A stretch of DNA of 6,241 nucleotides from Bacteroidota bacterium (GCA_009778375.1 WRJW01000140.1:1-6241); one strand, 5' to 3'. Positions 1-5,414 are shown, counted from the stretch's first letter. Numbers and translations are program-made. Notes: generated by a model not told the origin, from the letters alone.

Positions 1-348
1 CATTGGATTGATCAATGGATACATCCGGATCAAACCACCATAGCCATTTTGGCCTTTGCCGTAACCTTTTTGGTGGTACTTTATGGCGTAATTCTGGGCG
101 GACGGCTTACTGAAAAAATTATCAAAATCGTATTATTGGGATGGATCAACCGCCTCCTTGGCGCGATCTTTTCCTTAGTCAAAATGACCTTTATTTTGAG
201 CGTTTGCATTTGGATTCTGCTGGCCATGGATCATCTTTGGCCCTTTTTTCCTCATCAGGATGCGCATAATTCTATATTTTTTGCCCCTGTCGAACAGATC
301 GCCCATCATGTTTTTCCCTATTTAAGGAACTTTTTGTCAAGCTACTAA
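1..348 (+). CDS. CvpA-family inner-membrane protein, 3' part (5' end outside window)
   Basis: The frame is open from base 1 and gives 115 residues before TAA at 346, so the N-terminus is missing. The fragment has two clear membrane segments (about residues 13-34 and 58-78 of the fragment). Between them lies the hallmark CvpA stretch GWINRLLGAIFSLVK (residues 47-61). The tail is more hydrophilic and rich in His and Phe. In this family such proteins are about 160-180 residues long, so roughly the last two thirds are present. CvpA proteins are linked to colicin V production in Escherichia coli and to envelope homeostasis; the exact biochemical role is unknown. A TTG at 49 could be read as a start, but the homologous frame continues upstream of it. 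The gene is followed by a separate promoter and shows no sign of belonging to the peptide-export operon. Family assignment is fairly certain, function is not. Confidence 0.85.
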   Translation, partial: HWIDQWIHPDQTTIAILAFAVTFLVVLYGVILGGRLTEKIIKIVLLGWINRLLGAIFSLVKMTFILSVCIWILLAMDHLWPFFPHQDAHNSIFFAPVEQIAHHVFPYLRNFLSSY

Positions 349-384
349 GCAATTTTAAATTTTTTTTCCTGCAGATTTTTACCT

Positions 385-421
385 TTTGTCCACGGCTAAA
401 TAAGTTGTGATGGTACGTTTG
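385..421 (+). promoter_or_regulatory. Bacteroidota-type promoter for the structured RNA and possibly the hlyD operon
   Basis: TACGTTTG at 414-421 matches the Bacteroidota -7 consensus TAnnTTTG exactly. The best -33 candidate is TTTG at 385-388, but the spacer is 25 nt rather than the usual 19-21, so the upstream half is weak. Transcription would start near 428, just before the structured RNA. No other TAnnTTTG lies between here and the hlyD start at 539, so hlyD may also depend on this promoter. The last four bases of the -7 box also begin the 10-mer TTTGTAGTGC (418-427), which recurs in the palindrome at 4211. Confidence 0.55.
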
Positions 422-427
422 TAGTGC

Positions 428-512
428 AAAACCAAAGGAGCCGCCAGTGCGGTTGGAAGATCTAGTACGGGCTGAAAGATCTGTGTGCGGAAGGTGTCGC
501 GGCTCCTTTTTT
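428..512 (+). ncRNA. Candidate structured small RNA or terminated 5' leader (about 85 nt)
   Basis: Downstream of the promoter at 414 the sequence AAAGGAGCCGC (434-444) is perfectly complementary to GCGGCTCCTTT (499-509), an 11-bp closing stem followed by a run of six T (507-512). The enclosed 54 nt can fold further: AGATCT at 458-463 pairs with AGATCT at 477-482 around a 13-nt loop, and CCGC (441-444) can alternatively pair with GCGG (449-452), which would break the closing stem. GTGCGG occurs twice (447-452, 485-490). The shape suggests a stable small RNA with its own promoter and terminator, or a regulatory leader whose alternative fold decides readthrough into hlyD. It is not recognisable as tRNA (no T-arm), SRP RNA (no conserved apical GGAA/AGCAG domain), 6S RNA or a riboswitch class I know. 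The 5' end is an estimate from promoter position. Confidence 0.5.
434..512 (+). terminator. Long-range intrinsic terminator closing the structured RNA
   Basis: The 11-bp stem 434-444/499-509 followed by T507-T512 has the form of a Rho-independent terminator, although its loop is a folded 54-nt domain rather than a few bases. It ends 26 nt before the ATG of the HlyD gene. Transcripts from 414 would therefore either stop here or have to read through into the operon. Confidence 0.5.
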
Positions 513-538
513 CTTACATAAACAATCCGGTTACACCC

Positions 539-1726
539 ATGATAAATGTCTCCCAAATATTGCCTTCTGTTTTTACGGAAATTTCGGTAGAACAGATTTT
601 GCATACCTACAACCGAACTCCCAAAATCATCTATTTAAGTCTATTGATTTTGATTATTACCGGATTCGTATCGCTGTTTTTTACAGAGGTAGACGTGAGT
701 GTACAGGCGCAGGGGATCCTCAAAACCATGGGCGAACGAATCTACCCAAAGGCATCCGGATCGGGCTACATACAATACCTCAATCCATTACTCAAAGAGC
801 ATGCACAAGTTGCGGCAGGAGATACCCTTATTATTATAGGGAGAGAACGATGGATGCAACAATGGCGCAACGCCAAACATCGAGACAACGAATTAAACAG
901 CCTTCTTGCCGACCTGGCCCTCCTTACTACCCTCCCCAGTAAAGAGCAGGGAGCAATTTATAACGAATTAAATATTTTTCACACAGATATTTACAGACAA
1001 AACTATCAACTCTTCTGTAGCCGCTACCAAAACTGCGCCCAACAATTTGGGGCAGTACAAAAGAATTACGAACGGGATACACGCTTATTTGACCAAAATG
1101 TAATCGCATTGGCAGATTTTGAACAGGCTCAATATGAATACGAAAAAGCCCTCCTGGGATTGTCTCTGCTGTATAGCGAACAAATAAACCAATGGCGCAT
1201 GGAACAGCAAAAATACCATGACGAACAGACAGAAGTACGAGCAACCATAACCCAACTTTACCTGCAAGAACACGAAGGTATCATTCTTGCACCTGTTGCG
1301 GGCAACATTCAACAGCTACCCGGACTCAGAATCGGCAACTATATAACAGAGGGCGAAACCCTTATGGAAATCTCTCCGGACGGGACGCTCTTGGCAGAGT
1401 GCTACCTTGCTCCCCGCGATATTGGCCTGATCCAAACCGGTCAGCCCGCCCTGCTCCGGATCGACGCCTTTAACTACAACGAATGGGGAATGCTAAAGGC
1501 GCAGGTTACCGATATTGCGCAGGATGTCATTTTATTGGACAATCAACCCTTTTTCAAGGTAATCTGTACCCCCGAACAAACCTGCCTAAGCCTAAAGAAC
1601 GGATACACCGGTCGATTAAAAAAAGGCATGACTTTTGGCATCACCTTTATCGTCACGCGCCGTACCCTTTTTCAATGGTTGTACGACAAAATGGATAAAT
1701 GGCTCAATCCAAATATTTCTATATGA
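539..1726 (+). CDS. HlyD-family membrane fusion (periplasmic adaptor) protein of a peptide export system
   Basis: 395 residues. A short cytosolic N-terminus is followed by one membrane segment (about residues 29-49, IIYLSLLILIITGFVSLFF). Next comes a first lipoyl half-motif (about 76-100, GYIQYLNPLLKEHAQVAAGD), a helical hairpin (about 103-245, rich in Gln, Glu, Arg and Lys), the second lipoyl half (about 249-280, APVAGNIQQLPGLRIGNYIT) and a beta-barrel domain to about 372. This order is that of type I secretion adaptors, which bridge the inner-membrane ABC transporter to a TolC channel. I chose ATG 539 because the frame upstream of it (GTG 485) overlaps the terminator of the structured RNA. 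No Shine-Dalgarno is seen, as is usual in this phylum. The stop overlaps the ATG of the transporter gene, so the two are translationally coupled. The coiled-coil hairpin is short compared with protein-toxin adaptors, in keeping with small cargo (inference). Confidence 0.92.
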   Translation: MINVSQILPSVFTEISVEQILHTYNRTPKIIYLSLLILIITGFVSLFFTEVDVSVQAQGILKTMGERIYPKASGSGYIQYLNPLLKEHAQVAAGDTLIIIGRERWMQQWRNAKHRDNELNSLLADLALLTTLPSKEQGAIYNELNIFHTDIYRQNYQLFCSRYQNCAQQFGAVQKNYERDTRLFDQNVIALADFEQAQYEYEKALLGLSLLYSEQINQWRMEQQKYHDEQTEVRATITQLYLQEHEGIILAPVAGNIQQLPGLRIGNYITEGETLMEISPDGTLLAECYLAPRDIGLIQTGQPALLRIDAFNYNEWGMLKAQVTDIAQDVILLDNQPFFKVICTPEQTCLSLKNGYTGRLKKGMTFGITFIVTRRTLFQWLYDKMDKWLNPNISI

Positions 1727-3891
1727 GGGTAAAACAACACGATATTACCGATTGCGGCGCGGCCTGCCTAGCCTCCGTTGCGGCTTGGTACGGACTAAAA
1801 ATCCCCATAGCCCGCATCCGGCAAATAGCATCGACCGATAAAAAGGGGACAAACCTGCTGGGTATGGTAGAGGCCGCCGGACAACTCGGTTTTTCGGCAA
1901 AAGCGGTAAAAGCCTTGGGATCAGACGGAGAAAAGTTGACCGATCCGCTGCAAAAAATTCCCAAACCGGCCATTGCCCACATAATCGTAAATAAGCAGTT
2001 GCTGCACTATGTGGTACTTTACAAAGCAAACGGAAAAACGGTATCGCTCATGGACCCTGCGGACGGAAAAATGCACCGCTATTCTTATCAGGAGTTTACA
2101 GCAATGTGGACGGGCGTTCTACTGTTGCTGGCGCCCATGGAAGATTTTAAACAGGGGAACCAGAAGGTGTCGGTGCCTGCTCGCCTGTGGCAATTGTTCC
2201 GCCCCAACCTGAAGGATTTAACCCAAGCCATGCTGGGGGCCGTAATCTATACCGTAATGGGCCTCTCTACCTCGATTTATGTACAAAAGATCATCGACCA
2301 CGTGATTCCTCAGGGAAACAAGAATTTGCTGAACCTACTGGGGATAGTAATGATGGCTCTGCTGTTGTCGAGCCTGTTTATTAATTTTTTTAAAACCTTG
2401 ATTGTGTTGCGCACGGGGCAAAAGATAGACGTTAGGCTCATTTTGGGCTATTATAAACACCTGCTGCGTCTTCCTCAGAATTTTTTTGACAATATGCGAT
2501 CGGGCGAGGTGATTTCCCGCATAAACGACGCCGTAAAAATCCGCCTCTTTATCAATGAAACCATGATCAACCTGTTGGTGTCGTTATTGATTCTGATCCT
2601 CTCGTTTATCCTGATGTTCACCTATTACTGGAAATTAGCCCTGATCATTGCCTGCGTAATTCCGCTCTATACCATTATATATATGGTCTATAACCATGCC
2701 AACCGCAAAACCCAGCGAAAATTAATGGAACACAGCGCCGAACTGGAAGCCCATTTGGTAGAATCCCTTCATGCGGTAACTACTATTAAACGCTTTGGGA
2801 TTGAAGATTTTGCGGGACTTAAAACCGAAACTCGTTTTGTGCGATTGCTTCATACGATTTACCAATCGGGTAAAACGGCTTTATGGTCAGGTTCCTCAGC
2901 AGAATTTGTATCGCGACTCTTTACCGTTATTCTATTGTGGGCGGGCAGTCTGTTTGTTATTAATCATTATATTACGCCTGGAGAACTTCTCTCTTTCTAT
3001 GCCCTCATCGGCTACTTTATGGGCCCGGTAAGCAACCTCATTGGCATGAACCGTAACTGGCAGGATGCGCGGATTGCCGCCGACCGTCTCTTTGAGATTA
3101 TGGATTTGGAACACGAGGCGCAGACTCAAAAATTACCGTTTGTCAAAGAAGAGTTGGGTGACATTACCTTTTGCGACGTACATTTCCGTTACGGCACCCG
3201 GGCAGACGTCTTTACCGGACTCAACCTCACTTTTGACAAGGGGAAGGTCAGCGCCGTAGTCGGGGAGAGCGGATCGGGTAAAAGTTCGCTGTTGGCCCTG
3301 CTGCAAAATGTATACCCCCTGCAAAAAGGGCATGTACGTATTGGCGGCATGGATGTACGTCATATTGCCGCTGCGAGTTTGCGTAATTTGATCGGCGTTG
3401 TCCCGCAACAAATAGACCTGTTTGATGGTTCGCTGCTGGAAAACATTGCCTTGGGTGATCTCGAGCCGGATATTTCGCGCATATTTGCCCTGTGCGAACA
3501 AATCGGCTTGCAATCCTTTATTCAATCACTCCCTGCCGGCTTGCACACACAGGTTGGCGAAAAGGGAACTAAACTCTCCGGCGGAGAGCGGCAGCGCGTG
3601 GCTATTGCGCGGGCGCTCTATAGAAATCCCGAAATATTGGCGTTGGACGAAGCTACCTCTGCGCTCGACCCTGAATCGGAAACATACATCAAAAAAGTGA
3701 TAGCAGACCTCGGGGGCCGTGGAAAAACCATCATCATGATCGCCCATCGCTTAGCTACCATTACCCAAGCCGATACTATTTACGTATTACACAACGGACA
3801 ACTTATAGAACAGGGATCGCACAACAGACTATTGAATATCAACGGACAATATGCTGCTTACTGGCAAGCGCAAACACAGGTCTTTACGTAA
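1723..3891 (+). CDS. Peptidase-containing ABC transporter (C39 peptidase-permease-ATPase), double-glycine peptide exporter
   Basis: 722 residues from ATG 1723, which overlaps the preceding stop as ATGA; an in-frame ATG at 1699 would add eight residues of poor family fit. The N-terminal C39 peptidase has the oxyanion Gln5 and catalytic Cys11 in QHDITDCGAAC, His95 in HYVVLY and Asp111 in DPADG, so it should be active. Six membrane segments lie at about 169-190, 202-223, 284-303, 305-324, 395-416 and 422-442. The ATPase domain has Walker A GESGSGKS (514-521), Q-loop Gln562, signature LSGGERQ (618-624), Walker B LALDEA (Asp642, Glu643) and H-loop His675, all intact. Enzymes of this family (LagD, ComA, PCAT1 type) cut precursors after Gly-Gly and export the core in the same step. 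The three GG-leader genes downstream are the obvious substrates. It is a half-transporter that would act as a homodimer with the HlyD protein upstream. Length is normal for the family. Confidence 0.96.
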   Translation: MRVKQHDITDCGAACLASVAAWYGLKIPIARIRQIASTDKKGTNLLGMVEAAGQLGFSAKAVKALGSDGEKLTDPLQKIPKPAIAHIIVNKQLLHYVVLYKANGKTVSLMDPADGKMHRYSYQEFTAMWTGVLLLLAPMEDFKQGNQKVSVPARLWQLFRPNLKDLTQAMLGAVIYTVMGLSTSIYVQKIIDHVIPQGNKNLLNLLGIVMMALLLSSLFINFFKTLIVLRTGQKIDVRLILGYYKHLLRLPQNFFDNMRSGEVISRINDAVKIRLFINETMINLLVSLLILILSFILMFTYYWKLALIIACVIPLYTIIYMVYNHANRKTQRKLMEHSAELEAHLVESLHAVTTIKRFGIEDFAGLKTETRFVRLLHTIYQSGKTALWSGSSAEFVSRLFTVILLWAGSLFVINHYITPGELLSFYALIGYFMGPVSNLIGMNRNWQDARIAADRLFEIMDLEHEAQTQKLPFVKEELGDITFCDVHFRYGTRADVFTGLNLTFDKGKVSAVVGESGSGKSSLLALLQNVYPLQKGHVRIGGMDVRHIAAASLRNLIGVVPQQIDLFDGSLLENIALGDLEPDISRIFALCEQIGLQSFIQSLPAGLHTQVGEKGTKLSGGERQRVAIARALYRNPEILALDEATSALDPESETYIKKVIADLGGRGKTIIMIAHRLATITQADTIYVLHNGQLIEQGSHNRLLNINGQYAAYWQAQTQVFT

Positions 3892-3901
3892 CAAAACCGA
3901 T

Positions 3902-4144
3902 ATGAGTCATTTTGATTTTTTAGAAAAACTCTCTGTTTTAAACAAACTGATTTGCCGAGGATATACCGGCACGCCAAAAGAATTGGCCCAACGTCTATCT
4001 ATTAGCCGCAGTACCTTATACGAAATCATCGACGAACTCAATTCTCGCGGCGCCGAGATCAAATATTCCCGCAACCGCAATACATTCTACTACAATAATG
4101 ACCTCCTTATTGATGTTCATTTTGCCATAAAATCTCTCGGATAA
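3902..4144 (+). CDS. Small winged helix-turn-helix protein, likely local transcriptional regulator
   Basis: 80 residues, starting at ATG 3902, 10 nt after the transporter stop. An in-frame ATG at 3851 lies inside the transporter gene and adds no conserved sequence. The core TPKELAQRLSISRSTLYEII (residues 24-43) reads as a classic helix-turn-helix of the HTH_11/DeoR-like type, followed by a short helix and a wing (about 51-65, AEIKYSRNRNTFYY). The remaining 15 residues are too few for a ligand-binding domain. Small stand-alone wHTH proteins of this kind are common in Bacteroidota beside peptide-export genes. Being cotranscribed with the exporter and lying directly upstream of the peptide genes, it probably controls them, perhaps through the palindrome at 4211 (inference). 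It could equally be a DNA-binding cofactor of another regulator. Confidence 0.8.
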   Translation: MSHFDFLEKLSVLNKLICRGYTGTPKELAQRLSISRSTLYEIIDELNSRGAEIKYSRNRNTFYYNNDLLIDVHFAIKSLG

Positions 4145-4278
4145 TGCATATTCTTTCTTCCGTACTTTTTCCCGGACGGAAACACCCTATTTTTGTCCCC
4201 GAAAGCACATTTTGTAGTGCGCAATACAAAGTAGTGCCCAAAAAATTTTATTTACAAAAAAAATGTTTATCTTTATGA
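4144..4278 (+). CDS. Possible small protein of 44 residues linking regulator and peptide genes (doubtful)
   Basis: An ATG at 4144 shares one base with the regulator's stop (TAATG), and the frame stays open for 44 codons. It ends in TGA at 4276-4278, overlapping the ATG of the first peptide precursor as ATGA. The product would begin MHILSSVLFPGRKHP and end FYLQKKCLSL. It is basic, with two Cys and no GG motif, signal peptide or recognisable family. Overlaps on both sides are what a coupled gene would show. Against it: the ATGA overlap arises automatically from ATGAAA when the frame fits (one in three), and the same bases hold a promoter-like box and a palindrome. The 3' part is simply A/T-rich. 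I treat it as more likely non-coding. Confidence 0.18.
   Translation: MHILSSVLFPGRKHPIFVPESTFCSAQYKVVPKKFYLQKKCLSL
4188..4195 (+). promoter_or_regulatory. Promoter -7 box candidate for the peptide genes
   Basis: TATTTTTG matches TAnnTTTG exactly and lies 79 nt upstream of the first peptide ATG. At the expected -33 distance there is only a T-run (4166-4170, no TTTG), so the upstream half is poor. Transcription would start near 4202, putting the palindrome at 4211-4230 just inside the transcript. A separate promoter would let the cargo be made in larger amounts than the exporter. Confidence 0.4.
4211..4230 (+). promoter_or_regulatory. 20-bp near-perfect palindrome, candidate operator for the adjacent regulator
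   Basis: TTTGTAGTGCGCAATACAAA is an inverted repeat with centre GC|GC. Nine of ten positions in each half match, and only the G/A pair at 4217 and 4224 breaks symmetry. It lies 67 nt after the wHTH gene and 45 nt before the first peptide ATG, just downstream of the likely transcription start. Its lack of a spacer suits a protein dimer site better than an RNA hairpin, though a stem would also form. The left half-site TTTGTAGTGC recurs exactly at 418-427 over the promoter of the structured RNA. GTAGTGC also follows at 4231-4237. Confidence 0.5.
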
Positions 4279-4463
4279 AAAATTTTAATTTAAAAGAATG
4301 TGGAGTGAGCGAAATTTCACAGAGAGAACTTGTTATTGTCAATGGAGGCAACGCCCTTATTGATATAATCTTAAAAGTGGCTCAAATCGCAGTAGCGGCA
4401 GGGGTCATCGCCGATTTTTGTCAAGGTTTCGTTGACGGATTTAGTGCAGAATGGAATAAATAA
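4275..4463 (+). CDS. Double-glycine leader peptide precursor 1 (62 aa), bacteriocin-like
   Basis: The leader (residues 1-25) begins MKNFNLKECGVSEIS and ends ELVIVNGG, the pattern of Bacteroidales GG natural-product precursors. Cleavage after Gly25 by the C39 transporter would release a 37-residue core. The core starts NALIDIILKVAQIAVAAGVI, is largely hydrophobic and probably helical, has one Cys (core 24), a GxxxG (core 26-30), an AxxxG (14-18), and ends FSAEWNK with Trp. Its net charge by side chains is about -2, unusual for a pore-forming bacteriocin. ATG 4275 is preferred over the in-frame ATG 4263, because MKNFN is the standard leader start. It is 15 nt upstream of the second precursor and certainly cotranscribed with it. 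The activity (antibacterial, signal or other) cannot be told from sequence. Confidence 0.9.
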   Translation: MKNFNLKECGVSEISQRELVIVNGGNALIDIILKVAQIAVAAGVIADFCQGFVDGFSAEWNK

Positions 4464-4478
4464 TAAAATCTATTACCT

Positions 4479-4679
4479 ATGAAAAACATTTACACATTTG
4501 AGATGACTGAAATAACTGTCCAAGAAATGATGGATATTTCCGGTGGAGACGTTTATGGTCTTGGAGCAAGCCTTGGTGCGTTATGCGCATCGGCAACGAA
4601 AGCAATTCTGGCAGCCATGTGTTCCGTTTCAGATATAATGCGGGATAATTCCTACAGTTATAACGCCTTTGCTCATTAA
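4479..4679 (+). CDS. Double-glycine leader peptide precursor 2 (66 aa), bacteriocin-like
   Basis: The leader (1-23) begins MKNIYTFEMTEITVQ and ends EMMDISGG. The predicted core is 43 residues and begins DVYGLGASLGALCASATKAI. It is rich in Gly and Ala, has a GxxxG motif (core 6-10), and holds two Cys (core 13 and 25) that could form a disulfide in the periplasm or outside. The C-terminal third (SDIMRDNSYSYNAFAH) is polar and aromatic. Side-chain charge is about -1. With precursor 1 directly upstream, both carrying GxxxG, the pair resembles two-peptide (class IIb) bacteriocins, whose partners pack through such motifs; this is an inference. The leader differs from that of precursor 1 except for MKN and the GG end, so this is not a recent duplication. 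Confidence 0.9.
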   Translation: MKNIYTFEMTEITVQEMMDISGGDVYGLGASLGALCASATKAILAAMCSVSDIMRDNSYSYNAFAH

Positions 4680-4684
4680 ATTTT

Positions 4685-4707
4685 AATAACCACCAATGTT
4701 GGTTATT
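4685..4707 (+). other. Small hairpin between peptide 2 and the CPBP gene
   Basis: AATAACCA (4685-4692) and TGGTTATT (4700-4707) form a perfect 8-bp stem with a 7-nt loop, beginning 6 nt after the stop of peptide 2. It is not followed by a clean T-run, so full termination is unlikely. It may act as an RNA stabiliser or partial terminator that makes the peptide mRNA more abundant than the immunity mRNA, or it may influence translation of the gene starting at 4721. Confidence 0.4.
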
Positions 4708-4720
4708 TGAAGTATAAATC

Positions 4721-5212
4721 ATGAGGAAGATATACGCATATTATTATAAATTAAATATCACAAAGGTAATCCTTCTGGGAATACTTTTGATGGTAATATT
4801 CAATCTATTGGCAAATATTCTTTGTCTCGGGTGGATAAATGGAACTAGTGGGGGAGCACTTAACAGGTACCTTGCATCTTCTTTCTTTTGGATAGCAACC
4901 CTTATCATTCCATTAATAGAAACCGTTCTGTTTCAGTATTTTCCTATTAAGATTTTCCAAATTATATTCCGCCCTAATAAATATCGTTATTACATTACAA
5001 TCATTCTATCCTCTATTATTTTTGCTTCGTTACACACGATAAGTGTATTATACTTTTTAATAGTATTATTCTGTGGTCATGTGCTTGCTTTTTCGTGTTT
5101 TGTATTCATGAGAAGAAAACAGCATCCGATTTTTTATACAGCCCTTATTCATGCCTGTTATAATGGAATCCTTGTGACAGTCGGAAGAGTACTAATTCAA
5201 AATTTCAATTAA
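4721..5212 (+). CDS. CPBP-family (Abi/CAAX-protease-like) integral membrane protein, probable immunity or processing protein
   Basis: 163 residues, very hydrophobic, with about five membrane segments (about 14-37, 52-72, 89-107, 107-129 and 138-159). The three CPBP (PF02517) motif positions are recognisable. Motif 1 is IETVLFQ (Glu67 to Gln72) instead of EExxxR. Motif 2 is FASLH (Phe101 to His105) and motif 3 is HACYN (His144 to Asn148). The second Glu and the Arg of motif 1 are replaced (Thr68, Gln72), so classical metalloprotease activity is uncertain. Members of this family serve as bacteriocin immunity proteins in lactic acid bacteria (the plantaricin Abi proteins). Its place between two GG-peptide genes makes that role the best guess here; cutting a precursor or signal is the alternative. 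It is short, about 160 instead of the usual 200-300 residues. The gene is markedly AT-rich (14 of 60 bases G/C at 4741-4800, 17 of 60 at 4981-5040), which suggests separate acquisition. Confidence 0.78.
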   Translation: MRKIYAYYYKLNITKVILLGILLMVIFNLLANILCLGWINGTSGGALNRYLASSFFWIATLIIPLIETVLFQYFPIKIFQIIFRPNKYRYYITIILSSIIFASLHTISVLYFLIVLFCGHVLAFSCFVFMRRKQHPIFYTALIHACYNGILVTVGRVLIQNFN

Positions 5213-5223
5213 ACAAAACCATT

Positions 5224-5379
5224 ATGAACGATTATGTGAAGAACGAATGGGGTCTTTCCGCACTTGAAGAGAGTGCGCAAAAGGCCATCGACGGCGGGTA
5301 TGTGCAACCAACCCCGTCCAATGTCCCGGGCTACGATCCCGGGCCCACAATTATCGAAATAACTATTCTTTTTTGGTAA
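5224..5379 (+). CDS. Third double-glycine leader peptide precursor (51 aa), Pro/Gly-rich core
   Basis: A short gene starting 11 nt after the CPBP stop. The leader (1-25) begins MNDYVKNEWGLSALEESAQ and ends KAIDGG. Aligned with the 25-residue leader of precursor 1 it shares Met1, Glu8, Gly10, Ser12 and Gly24-Gly25, with hydrophobic residues at 11 and 14 in both. The predicted core is 26 residues: it begins YVQPTPSNVPGYDPGP and ends TIIEITILFW. It has five Pro, three Gly after the cleavage site and no Cys, Lys or Arg, with a hydrophobic tail ending in Trp at the very C-terminus; side-chain charge is about -2. This does not look like an amphipathic pore-former. It may be a signalling peptide, a narrow-spectrum inhibitor or a precursor for unseen modification. 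The position, coupling distance and leader similarity make the gene convincing; the function is unknown. Confidence 0.82.
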   Translation: MNDYVKNEWGLSALEESAQKAIDGGYVQPTPSNVPGYDPGPTIIEITILFW

Positions 5380-5414
5380 CTTTCGGTACTTTGAACTTTT
5401 TTGCTATTTTTTTG

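Noticed and set aside
437..506. tRNA-like shape (8-bp end stem, about 70 nt)
   Set aside because: No T-arm with GTTCGA-type loop, no valid anticodon arm, and the 3' end runs straight into a U-tract without CCA context.
428..512. Small SRP RNA
   Set aside because: The near-invariant apical domain with the GGAA-type loop flanked by CAGG and AGCA is missing; the apex here is an AGATCT stem with a 13-nt loop.
485..538. GTG 485 as an upstream start for the HlyD protein
   Set aside because: It would place 18 extra residues across the terminator arm and U-tract (499-512). ATG 539 gives a normal short cytosolic N-terminus before the membrane segment.
4158..4181. Terminator after the regulator gene (TTCCGT/ACGGAA)
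   Set aside because: The stem is only 6 bp around a 12-nt loop and no T-run follows directly, so it is too weak to call.
4263..4274. ATG 4263 as the start of peptide precursor 1
   Set aside because: It would prepend MFIF to the standard MKNFN leader start; leaders of this type begin at MKN.
4268..4275. TATCTTTA as a promoter -7 box
   Set aside because: It differs from TAnnTTTG in the last base and abuts the ATG at 4275, so transcription would start inside the gene.
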